Assembly: GCF_000010525.1 (NCBI RefSeq)
Contig: NC_009937.1
Coordinates: 1,803,501-1,867,500, forward strand
Direction: 5' to 3'
From: Azorhizobium caulinodans ORS 571
GTDB taxonomy: Bacteria; Pseudomonadota; Alphaproteobacteria; Rhizobiales; Xanthobacteraceae
DNA length: 64,000 nucleotides
Below the pieces are notes generated by a model, which saw only the letters and a list, made by a program, of their open reading frames with translations, was not told the DNA's origin and did no database searches. Position 1 is the first letter of the stretch, and every line of letters starts with the position of its first letter. A program made the position numbers and the translations under genes. Of this stretch, positions 7,915 to 16,101 are shown piece by piece.

Positions 7915-9315
7915 ATGGATGCCAATGCTCCCGCTTCCGCGCCGGTTTCCGGCTTCGTCGCCCCGGCCATGAAGGCCCCCGAGCCGCCGCCGGTTTCCGC
8001 CCGCGGCCCGGTCGCCTGGGTGCGCGCGCACCTGCTCGGCTCGCCGCTCCAGATCCTGCTCACGCTCTTCGGCCTGTGGGTGGTGTGGCTGGCGGTGCCC
8101 CCGCTCATCCGCTTCTTCCTCATCGACGCGGTCTATACGGGCGACAACCGCAACGCCTGCCTGCCCGATGTGGTGGGCCGGCCGGTGGGGGCCTGCTGGC
8201 CCTTCATCGCCGCCAAGTGGAACCAGATCGTCTATGGCTTCTATCCGGAAGCCGAGCGCTGGCGGGTGAACGTCGTCTATGCGCTGGCGGTCATCCTGCT
8301 GGTGCCGCTGCTGCTGCAGAAGGTGCCCTACAAGCGGCTGAACGCGCTGCTGTTCTTCGGCGTCTTCCCGGTGGTGGCCTTCGTGTTGCTCACCGGCGGC
8401 CACCTGTCGCTGAACAGCTTCATCCTGAGCTGGATCGGCCTCGGCGGCGTGTTCACCGCCATCGGCAAGGCCGTCGGCCTGCCCAGCGGTTTCTGGCCCG
8501 ACTATGTGGTCTCGGCGCTGCTGGTTTCGGCCATCGTCGGTGCGGTCGCGCCGCTGCTTGCGGGCTCGCGCCGCTCCGCCTTCCGGGCCACGCTCGTGGT
8601 CTTCGCGGTGCTCGGCGTGGTGCTGGCGGCGGTCAACATCAACTTCGGCCTCGAATGGGTGGAGACCCGCCAGTGGGGCGGCATGATGGTGACCCTGGTG
8701 ATCGCGGTCACCGGCATCATCGCTTCCCTGCCGCTCGGCATCCTGCTTGCCTTGGGCCGGCGCTCGAAGATGCCGCTGATGCACATCGCGTCCACGCTCT
8801 TCATCGAGTTCTGGCGCGGCGTGCCGCTGGTGACGGTGCTGTTCTTCGCCACCTACATGCTGCCGCTGTTCCTGCCCGGCCGCTTCACCATCGACGGGCT
8901 GCTGCGCGCGCTGGTGGGCGTCGCGCTCTTTGCGTCCGCCTATATGGCGGAGGTGGTGCGCGGCGGCCTTCAGGCGATCCCCAAGGGCCAGTATGAGGGC
9001 GCCATGGCGCTCGGCCTGCCGGGCACGCTGATGATGCGCCTCGTGGTGCTGCCGCAGGCGCTGAAGCTGGTCATCCCCGGCATCGTCAACACCTTCATCG
9101 CGCTGTTCAAGGACACGACGCTGGTGCTGATCGTCTCGATCTTCGACCTGCTCGGCGTGCTGCGCGCGGCCTTCACCGATCCGTCCTGGGCGACGCCCAC
9201 GACCCTCTACACGGGCTTCGGCTTTGCCGGCCTGTTCTACTTCATCTTCTGCTTCGGCATGTCCCGTTACTCGCTGGCGCTGGAGAAGCGCCTCGACCGC
9301 AACCATCGTCATTGA
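7915..9315 (+). CDS. aapM: General L-amino acid ABC transporter permease AapM
   Basis: Second membrane subunit of the Aap importer, 466 residues, longer than AapQ because of a proline-rich N-terminal tail and a larger insertion. A loop with [12 protein letters not shown] and VGACWPFI is characteristic of AapM. The EAA loop reads [13 protein letters not shown] and is followed by [15 protein letters not shown] and [12 protein letters not shown], as in the histidine/glutamine permease class. GAGGAG lies upstream of the ATG. The stop lies 11 bases before the preferred aapP start. Confidence 0.94.
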   Translation: MDANAPASAPVSGFVAPAMKAPEPPPVSARGPVAWVRAHLLGSPLQILLTLFGLWVVWLAVPPLIRFFLIDAVYTGDNRNACLPDVVGRPVGACWPFIAAKWNQIVYGFYPEAERWRVNVVYALAVILLVPLLLQKVPYKRLNALLFFGVFPVVAFVLLTGGHLSLNSFILSWIGLGGVFTAIGKAVGLPSGFWPDYVVSALLVSAIVGAVAPLLAGSRRSAFRATLVVFAVLGVVLAAVNINFGLEWVETRQWGGMMVTLVIAVTGIIASLPLGILLALGRRSKMPLMHIASTLFIEFWRGVPLVTVLFFATYMLPLFLPGRFTIDGLLRALVGVALFASAYMAEVVRGGLQAIPKGQYEGAMALGLPGTLMMRLVVLPQALKLVIPGIVNTFIALFKDTTLVLIVSIFDLLGVLRAAFTDPSWATPTTLYTGFGFAGLFYFIFCFGMSRYSLALEKRLDRNHRH

Positions 9316-9326
9316 GGCCAGACCCC

Positions 9327-10103
<777 letters not shown>

Positions 10104-10108
10104 GACGG

Positions 10109-10153
10109 CATCCCGCGCCGGGCGCCGGGATCAAACCGCGCGCCCGCGCGTTT
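10109..10153 (+). terminator. Tandem hairpins after aapP
   Basis: ATCCCG/CGGGAT (10110-10115 and 10126-10131) is followed by AAAC-GCGC/GCGC-GTTT pairing at 10133-10153 ending in three T. This is a likely but weak end for the aap transcript. Confidence 0.45.
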
Positions 10154-10182
10154 GCATGGCAGAACCCAAGGAGGAGGCTGCC

Positions 10183-10377
10183 ATGCAGGAGCCGACGGAA
10201 CGGCGCGAGGAGCGCGAATTCTACGCGGGCGAAGGCACGGGCATTGCCGGCGAGCCGGTGAAGCCGCAGGCACAGGCCAAGCAGGGCATCGGCTCGGGCC
10301 GCGTGCTCACGGTGCTCGCCTGCGGCATCGCCCTTGTGGTGATCGGGTTCGCCGTTTCTTATCTCGGCGCAGTCTGA
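10183..10377 (+). CDS. Small single-pass membrane protein, unknown function
   Basis: Predicted 64-residue protein with a charged N-terminal half (EPTERREEREFYAGEG) and one C-terminal membrane segment (VLTVLACGIALVVIGFAVSYL) ending in GAV. An AAGGAGGAGG ribosome-binding site at 10168-10177 fits the ATG at 10183 far better than the upstream in-frame ATG at 10156. I do not recognise a family. It stands alone between the aap operon and convergent panC. The strong ribosome-binding site supports it being real. Confidence 0.6.
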   Translation: MQEPTERREEREFYAGEGTGIAGEPVKPQAQAKQGIGSGRVLTVLACGIALVVIGFAVSYLGAV

Positions 10378-10390
10378 GCGAGTCCGACGC

Positions 10391-11245
10391 TCAGACGCCG
10401 ATATTGTCTATGAGGCGGGTGGTGCCGAGCCACGCCGCTGCCAGCAGTCGCACGGGCTCGTCCGGGGACGCGAGCGGCGCCAGCGTCTCGGCGTTGCGGG
10501 CGGCGACGTAATCCACCTTGAGCCCGGCTCGGGCGATGGTCGCCTCGGCCTCGGCTGCGGCAGCATCCGGCACCGCGCCTGCTTTGATGGCGATGGCAGC
10601 CGTGGTGAGCGCGCGGTGGATGACCGGCGCGACGGTCCGTTCCTCGGGCGTCAGATAGCGGTTGCGGGAGGAGAGGGCGAGGCCGTCGCTTTCGCGCACG
10701 GTCGGACCCGGCACGATACGCACCGGCAGGTCGAGATCCCGCGCCATCTGCGTCACGACGCGCAGCTGCTGATAATCCTTCTCACCGAACACGGCGACGT
10801 CAGCGGCTGTCTGGAGCAGCAGCTTCGCCACCACGATGGCGACGCCCGAGAAGAAGTGCGGGCGGAAGTCGCTCTCCAGCCCCTGCGCGGGGCCGGCGAT
10901 GCTGATGCCCGTGGAAAAGCCCGCCGGATACATGTCTTCGCGCCCCGGCGCATAGACGAGGTCGCAGCCGGCCTGGGCGAGCTTGTCCACATCCGCATCA
11001 AAGGTGCGCGGATAGCGGGAGAAATCCTCATTGGGGGCGAACTGGGTCGGATTGACAAAGATGGACACCACCACCCGGTCAGCCAGGGTCTGCGCCTGTT
11101 TCACCAGCGCAATATGGCCCTCGTGCAGGGCGCCCATGGTGGGCACGAAGCCGAGCGTCTCGCCCGCGCGGCGATAGTCCGCCACTGCGCTGCGCAGCTC
11201 CGCCACCGTACCGACGATCTTCGGCGCCTTGCCCGCCTCGGCCAT
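10391..11245 (-). CDS. panC: Pantothenate synthetase (pantoate-beta-alanine ligase)
   Basis: Joins pantoate and beta-alanine with ATP to give pantothenate, a coenzyme A precursor. 284 residues, standard for PanC. The nucleotide-binding PTMGALHEGH (35-44) contains the HIGH-type signature; VFGEKDYQQL and LSSRNRYLTPEER, the second ATP-binding motif, are intact. The ATG at 11245 is preferred, with GGGGAG at 11253-11258 upstream, over a GTG at 11260. It appears monocistronic; panB is not in the window. Confidence 0.95.
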   Translation of the reverse strand: MAEAGKAPKIVGTVAELRSAVADYRRAGETLGFVPTMGALHEGHIALVKQAQTLADRVVVSIFVNPTQFAPNEDFSRYPRTFDADVDKLAQAGCDLVYAPGREDMYPAGFSTGISIAGPAQGLESDFRPHFFSGVAIVVAKLLLQTAADVAVFGEKDYQQLRVVTQMARDLDLPVRIVPGPTVRESDGLALSSRNRYLTPEERTVAPVIHRALTTAAIAIKAGAVPDAAAAEAEATIARAGLKVDYVAARNAETLAPLASPDEPVRLLAAAWLGTTRLIDNIGV

Positions 11246-11413
11246 CCTCTGTCTCCCCACAATCTTGTCTTGCCCCGCGCTGAGGCGGGGCGCGCGACCC
11301 TAACGGCCCCGAGCTCTGGAGGAAAGCCACAGGGCCGCATCGTCTGGGCCTTGGTGATCGCGGGGGCACCGCCTATTTTGCGGCCATGACCATCGTGCCG
11401 CCGCGTCCCCGCA

Positions 11414-12127
11414 ATGCCTGACGATCCTGCCCTTCCGGCCGGCGCACCGTCGGCGCCTGGAGAGATCGAGGCGTTCCTGCGCAAGGCCGGGGAGATCGCG
11501 CCGCCGCGTCCGCAGGCCGGGCAGGGAAGGCTCGCCTTCGCGCTCGACGCCACCGCCTCCCGCCAGCCCACCTGGGATCTCGCCTGCGGCCTCCAGGCGG
11601 AGATGTTCTCGGTTGCGGCCGCGCTCGGCGGGCTGGAGGTGCAACTCGTCTATTATCGCGGCGCCAGCGAGTGCCGGGCCTCCGGATACGTGAGCGACGA
11701 GGCGCGGCTCGCCACGCTCATGGGTCGCATCTCCTGTGCCGGCGGACGCACGCAGATCGGCCGCGTGCTGCGGCATCTGGAAACCGAAGCCGGACGCTCG
11801 GGCCTGCGCGCCGCCGTTTTCGTGGGCGACGCGCTCGAGGAGCCGGCGGCCGGATTGCTGGAAGCGGCCGGGCGGCTCGGCGTGATGGGACTGCGCCTGT
11901 TCGTGTTTCAGGAGGGGTGGGATGCTTCCGTGGAGCGGGTCTTCCGCGAAATGGCAGGCCTCACGGGCGGGGCGTGGTGCCGCTTCGATGCATCCGCGCC
12001 CGGTGAGCTCGCGACCCTGCTCAAGGCCGTCGCCGCTTATGCGGCTGGTGGTCAGGCGGCCCTGCTGGCCTCGCCCGAGGCCGGTGCCCGTCGTCTTCTC
12101 GCCGCCATGCCGCGTCAGCGCGGATGA
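11414..12127 (+). CDS. VWA-like domain protein paired with a J-domain protein
   Basis: 237-residue cytoplasmic protein without a signal peptide. After a Pro/Ala-rich start, the first strand ends in FALDATASRQP, giving D45-x-T47-x-S49, close to the DxSxS metal-ion-dependent adhesion site of von Willebrand A domains; GGRTQIGRVL and VFVGDALEEP could supply the remaining metal ligands. The overall alternation of strands and helices fits a Rossmann-like VWA fold. It is followed after 29 bases by a J-domain membrane protein on the same strand, suggesting a functional pair. Function is unknown. Confidence 0.7.
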   Translation: MPDDPALPAGAPSAPGEIEAFLRKAGEIAPPRPQAGQGRLAFALDATASRQPTWDLACGLQAEMFSVAAALGGLEVQLVYYRGASECRASGYVSDEARLATLMGRISCAGGRTQIGRVLRHLETEAGRSGLRAAVFVGDALEEPAAGLLEAAGRLGVMGLRLFVFQEGWDASVERVFREMAGLTGGAWCRFDASAPGELATLLKAVAAYAAGGQAALLASPEAGARRLLAAMPRQRG

Positions 12128-12156
12128 GCGGCATCGCCTTTTCTCAGGAGCCCTGA

Positions 12157-12876
12157 ATGGCAAGCGTTCTGGCGGGTCTCGCGCTGCTCGGCGTCGGACT
12201 TTACGTGCTGAAACTCTGGACGGGCATGGATGCCAAGACGCTCTCGCGCTTCGTTATGCGCACGGGGGCCTGGCTCGCGCTTACAGGCGCGGTGGGAGCG
12301 CTGGTGACGGGCCGGATCGGGGCGGCCATTCCGCTGGCGGTGGTGGGGCTGGCACTGCTCGGCCGCGTCAGCCCCAACGGGGACTGGAAATCGGCGCTCG
12401 GCGGACTGTTCGGCGGCGGGGCGGCCCGTGTGTCACGGGTGCGTTCGGCCATGCTGGAAATGGCGCTCGATCACCGCAGCGGTACCCTCACGGGGCGCAT
12501 CATTGCGGGACCCTTGGCCGGCACCGAACTCGATTCGCTCGACCTGCCGGCCCTGCTCTCGCTGCGGACGACGCTCGATCCTCAGTCGCTCGGCCTAATC
12601 GAAGCTTATCTCGACCGCCGGGCGCCCGCCTGGCGTGAACACGTTCAGGGTGATGCGGGTCGGGGGAATATGGGCGGTGGCCGACCGGTCGACACCGCGA
12701 TGTCGGAAGAGGAGGCCTATCAGGTTCTTGGTCTTGAGCCCGGAGCCGACGAGGCGGCGGTTCGGGCGGCCCACCGGACCCTGATGAAGAAACTCCATCC
12801 CGACCAGGGGGGCTCGGACTATCTGGCTTCGCGGGTCAACCAGGCCAAGGACGTGATCCTGCGCCGACATCGCTGA
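12157..12876 (+). CDS. Membrane-anchored C-terminal J-domain protein (Tim14/Pam18-like layout)
   Basis: 239-residue protein with an N-terminal membrane segment (about 1-18), further hydrophobic segments near 44-70, and a short J domain at the C-terminus (about 184-239) with HPD at 214-216 in TLMKKLHPDQGG. The J domain ends the protein and its last helix is short, as in mitochondrial Tim14/Pam18. J proteins stimulate the ATPase of DnaK, so this one would recruit DnaK to the membrane. AGGAG precedes the ATG. It is likely co-transcribed with the VWA-like gene. DnaK is known to be the general partner of such proteins; the client is not known. Confidence 0.8.
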   Translation: MASVLAGLALLGVGLYVLKLWTGMDAKTLSRFVMRTGAWLALTGAVGALVTGRIGAAIPLAVVGLALLGRVSPNGDWKSALGGLFGGGAARVSRVRSAMLEMALDHRSGTLTGRIIAGPLAGTELDSLDLPALLSLRTTLDPQSLGLIEAYLDRRAPAWREHVQGDAGRGNMGGGRPVDTAMSEEEAYQVLGLEPGADEAAVRAAHRTLMKKLHPDQGGSDYLASRVNQAKDVILRRHR

Positions 12877-12889
12877 GGACTCCCTCACA

Positions 12890-14593
12890 TCAGTTCCGAA
12901 GAGTCATGCAGTCGAATTTGTTGCGCTCGAGTAAACGGCAGGCCTCTTTCGCATCCTTTTCCGTGAGACCGGCAAAGCGGGCGCGGTAAATGTCGCTGCG
13001 GCCCTTCTCCACCTTCTCCGTGTAGGGATCGGCGCTCTTGAGCAGCTTGCCGGCCTTGCCGCGGGCGGCGTCGAGCTGGGAGCGGGCTTCCTTCTCGCCG
13101 CCGAAGGCGCCGATCTGGATGATCCAGCCCGAGCGGGGCGGCGCGCTGCGCGGCGTCGCGACAGGTCCCGTGGAGGCGACGCGGACAGGCTTGGGAGCGG
13201 GCGTGGTGGCGCTCGCCACCGTAGCGGCCGGAAGGGCGACGGGAGCGGCCGAGGCGGTGCGCACACCATGGGCGACCGGCGAGGTCTCACGCTCGGGGGG
13301 AGGGCCCATCAGCAGGTCGCCGGGAGGAGATTCCATGTCGGACTGGGCGGCGGCGGCGGACTGGGCGGGCAGATAGCCCAGCGTTCCGGAGGGCTGGCCG
13401 CTGAAGGTGGGCGCCGGCATCTGGTTGCTGCCGGGACGGGCGATGGTCGTGGTCCGCACAGCCACCGGCTTGATGGGCTCGGCGGATCCCGGCGTCGGGG
13501 CGCGCACCGGCGCGACACTGGCGGTGGTCACCGGATCGGCGGCGGCATAGGCGACGCGCTGCGGCGGCGGCAGCGGGGCCACGGCCTGCGCGGGCTCGCT
13601 CTGGCGGGCCGCGACCGGAATGGGCATGGGGCGCGGCGCCGGCTCGTCGTCGCGCTGGGCGGTCTCGATGACCTTCGGCGCAACGCGGCCTCCCGCATAG
13701 GCGCGCGGCAGGTTGGAGGTGAGGATGCTGGCCATGCGCTGGTCGCGCGAGCTGGCGCTGGAGCCGCCGAGCACCACGCCCACGAGGAAGCGGTCGTCGC
13801 GGTGCAGCGAGGTCACCAGATTGAAGCCGGACGCGTTGGTGTAGCCGGTCTTGATGCCGTCCACGCCTTCCATGCGGAGCATCAGGCGGTTGTGGTTGCC
13901 GATGGTCTCGCCGCGATACACGAAGGCGCGGGTGGAGAAGTAGCGATACTCCCGCGGGAAGCGGTCCTGGATCGCCCGGCCGAGGACGGAGAGGTCGCGC
14001 GCGGTGGTGACCTGGCCGGGGTTGGGCAGGCCGGAGGCATTGCGGAAGGTGGTGTTGCTCATGCCGAGCGCGCGCGCCTTGCGCGTCATCATCTCGGCGA
14101 AGTTGGATTCCGTGCCGCCGATGGCTTCGCCGATGACCACGGCCGCGTCATTGGCCGAGCGGGTGACGACCGCCTTGATGGCGTCCTCCACCTCGATGGT
14201 GGAGCCCGGACGCAGGTTGAGCTTGGTGGGCGACTGGGACGCCGCATGGGCGGAGACGGGCAGGTCGCTGTCGAGCTTGAGCCGGCCGGCCTGAAGCTGC
14301 TCGAACAGCATGTAGAGGGTCATGATCTTGGTGAGGGAGGCAGGATGCCGCAGGGAGTCGGCATTCTCCTCGTAAAGCACCTTGCCCGTGTTGCCATCCA
14401 CCACGATGGCCGCCGTGCCGCGCTTCCAGCCGGCATATTCATCGCCGCCCGAGGAGCGGGAGGACGAGGACTGCGCGGCGCTCCGCGACTTCTTCGGCTT
14501 CGCCTCGGCTGCTGTTGCCGTCACCGCAAGGGCCGCCACGAGGGCGGCCGCAAGCCACTTTCGGGTGAGAGAGGGGCCGAGCGCAAGGGTCAT
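12890..14593 (-). CDS. D-alanyl-D-alanine carboxypeptidase (S11) with SPOR domain
   Basis: Periplasmic penicillin-binding protein that trims the terminal D-Ala from peptidoglycan stem peptides; 567 residues from the ATG at 14593. Signal peptide (KWLAAALVAALAVTATAAEA), then a Ser/Lys-rich patch, then the S11 domain with S86-L-T-K89, S146-A-N148 and K248-T-G250. A disordered Pro/Ala/Thr-rich linker of about 160 residues (about 325-485) leads to a SPOR domain (489-567, GWIIQIGAFGG onwards), which binds glycan strands lacking stem peptides at division sites. The upstream in-frame extension to 14779 is not protein-like. It is divergent from the phasin gene. Confidence 0.9.
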   Translation of the reverse strand: MTLALGPSLTRKWLAAALVAALAVTATAAEAKPKKSRSAAQSSSSRSSGGDEYAGWKRGTAAIVVDGNTGKVLYEENADSLRHPASLTKIMTLYMLFEQLQAGRLKLDSDLPVSAHAASQSPTKLNLRPGSTIEVEDAIKAVVTRSANDAAVVIGEAIGGTESNFAEMMTRKARALGMSNTTFRNASGLPNPGQVTTARDLSVLGRAIQDRFPREYRYFSTRAFVYRGETIGNHNRLMLRMEGVDGIKTGYTNASGFNLVTSLHRDDRFLVGVVLGGSSASSRDQRMASILTSNLPRAYAGGRVAPKVIETAQRDDEPAPRPMPIPVAARQSEPAQAVAPLPPPQRVAYAAADPVTTASVAPVRAPTPGSAEPIKPVAVRTTTIARPGSNQMPAPTFSGQPSGTLGYLPAQSAAAAQSDMESPPGDLLMGPPPERETSPVAHGVRTASAAPVALPAATVASATTPAPKPVRVASTGPVATPRSAPPRSGWIIQIGAFGGEKEARSQLDAARGKAGKLLKSADPYTEKVEKGRSDIYRARFAGLTEKDAKEACRLLERNKFDCMTLRN

Positions 14594-14766
14594 GAAACTG
14601 TTCCATCTGCCCGGCCGGGGCGGAGGACCCGGCTGGTGGTGCATTGCGGTAAAGCTCAAGCTGGATGTGTCGCGGGAGCCAGCGAGCCCGTACCGCAGGA
14701 ATGAACTCTGGATGCAGCCTAAGAACGTGCGGTTACCAAGGCGTAAACCCGACATTGCATGCCATA

Positions 14767-14816
14767 TTGTGCAGTGCACAAAAATGCTTGACGGTTATGG
14801 TGCGTTGCACGATATT
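14767..14816 (+). promoter_or_regulatory. Phasin promoter with palindromic operator candidate
   Basis: The perfect palindrome TTGTGCAGTGCACAA (14767-14781) lies just upstream of a sigma-70-like promoter: TTGACG (14788-14793), 17 bases, GATATT (14811-14816). A further TTGCAC half-site lies in the spacer (14805-14810). TGC/GCA dyads are typical of PhaR-type repressors of phasin genes, so PhaR control is a reasonable inference. The phasin ATG is about 65 bases downstream of the expected transcription start. Confidence 0.6.
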
Positions 14817-14886
14817 TGGGCTGCGGGAGGTAGCGCCGACGACACCCGCTCATGCGTCAGTCGGCAAAAATGGATGGAGACACCCG

Positions 14887-15216
14887 ATGGTTCAGGGACC
14901 CGTGGATTTCCAGAAGTTCGGCAAGGAAAACCTGGATCTGGCGATGACCAGCTTCGGCGCCGTGTCGAAGAGCGCGCAGGCGATCGCCGTCGAGCTCGCG
15001 GACTACACCAAGACCTCGTTCGAGACGAGCACTGCCACTCTCGAGAAGCTGCTGGGCGCCAAGACGCTCGAGCAGGCGGTCGAGATCCAGCAGGGCTTTC
15101 TGAAGTCCTCCTACGAGGCGCTGGTCGCCGAGACCTCCAAGCTCGGTGAGCTCTATGCGGACCTCGCCAAGGAAGCCTACAAGCCCTACGAAGCGGCCTT
15201 CTCCAAGGCTGTCTGA
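14887..15216 (+). CDS. Phasin family protein
   Basis: 109-residue, almost wholly helical protein of the phasin family, which coats polyhydroxyalkanoate granules. Characteristic blocks are FGKENLDLAMTSFGAVSKS, IAVELADYTKTSFE, and LEQAVEIQQGFLKSSYEALVAE. GGAG lies about ten bases before the ATG at 14887; an open frame extends further upstream but is not phasin-like and crosses the promoter. A TGC-dyad operator and a good promoter precede it and a long stem-loop follows. It implies that the organism stores PHA; no pha synthesis genes are in this window. Confidence 0.88.
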   Translation: MVQGPVDFQKFGKENLDLAMTSFGAVSKSAQAIAVELADYTKTSFETSTATLEKLLGAKTLEQAVEIQQGFLKSSYEALVAETSKLGELYADLAKEAYKPYEAAFSKAV

Positions 15217-15230
15217 TCCGAACGACATGA

Positions 15231-15283
15231 GGTTCCGCGACGCGGCGTCCGCTCATCTGTGAGAGCGGCGCGGATGCGGAACC
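15231..15283 (+). repeat. Long imperfect stem-loop after the phasin gene
   Basis: GGTTCCGC (15231-15238) pairs with GCGGAACC (15276-15283), and inside it CCGCTC (15249-15254) pairs with GAGCGG (15263-15268). No U tract follows, so it may stabilise the abundant phasin mRNA rather than only terminate it. Confidence 0.5.
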
Positions 15284-15540
15284 CCTATTGCCCCGGGCGC
15301 GCCGTCGCACGGTCCTGCCGGAGCCGCAGGGCTGTTACCCGACTGGCCCGGTTGCCGCCCTCGTCGCGCGCCTTTCGGCGTCAAGCTGTGCGCGGGCTTG
15401 CATGACTGCCGCCTGAGGGCGTGCCGGCGCACAATTCCATCCTTGCCTGCTCTGGCGCTTCGGGGCTCTGCTTCCTATTATTCTGTCTGCGCTGAAGGTG
15501 GCCGCACGGGCCGTGCCTGCCGGACAGGGCGCAGAAGCCG
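15284..15540. other. phasin-clpS intergenic region
   Basis: No gene seen. A TTGCCT near 15443 and an AT-richer TTCCTATTATTCT patch near 15471-15483 may form the clpS promoter, but spacing is not convincing. Confidence 0.3.
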
Positions 15541-15936
15541 ATGATGACAGGGCAAGAGATGGTTTCAGACATGTCGGGCGTCCGGGCGCCGCAGCCGCGG
15601 GCTGCCGGGGATGACGACAAGCAGCGCCGGGGTCCGGGCGGACCCGGGACAGCCGTTATCACGCGCACCAAGCCGCAGGTGAAACGGCCCAATCTCTATC
15701 GCGTTCTGCTGCTGAACGACGACTACACCCCCATGGATTTCGTGGTGCACGTGCTCGAGCGCTTCTTTTCCAAGAGCCGCGAGGAAGCCAACACCATCAT
15801 GCTGCACGTCCACCACCATGGTGTGGGCGAGTGCGGCGTCTACACCTACGAAGTGGCCGAGACCAAGGTCACGCAGGTCATGGATTTTGCCCGCAAGCAT
15901 CAGCATCCGCTGCAGTGCGTGATGGAAAAAAAGTGA
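15541..15936 (+). CDS. clpS: ATP-dependent Clp protease adaptor ClpS
   Basis: N-recognin adaptor that delivers N-degron substrates to ClpAP. The core [20 protein letters not shown] holds the substrate pocket and the ClpA-binding surface; [21 protein letters not shown] and the C-terminal [10 protein letters not shown] are standard. The 131-residue reading from 15541 includes an unusually long, Gly/Pro-rich N-terminal tail; starts at 15559 (MVSD) or 15571 (MSGV) are equally possible and the ribosome-binding site does not decide. It precedes clpA by 165 bases, the usual order. Confidence 0.93.
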   Translation: MMTGQEMVSDMSGVRAPQPRAAGDDDKQRRGPGGPGTAVITRTKPQVKRPNLYRVLLLNDDYTPMDFVVHVLERFFSKSREEANTIMLHVHHHGVGECGVYTYEVAETKVTQVMDFARKHQHPLQCVMEKK

Positions 15937-16101
15937 GCGCGCATCCCTGATTATCTCCATTGCGGTGCATCACGAGGCCGCGCGTGGATGTATTGGGGGG
16001 TTGCGCAGCGGGGAGGTCGGTACGAAGTTTTACGGAGCGCGTGCATGTTCGAGTTGGCGGACTGTCCGTCTTCTCGATCAGGGCACGAGATAGAGGTGTC
16101 G

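Noticed and set aside
6568-9312. 914-codon open frame on the minus strand opposite aapQ and aapM
   Set aside because: Arg/Gln/His-rich translation typical of the antisense of high-GC genes; no domain seen and the plus-strand genes are certain.
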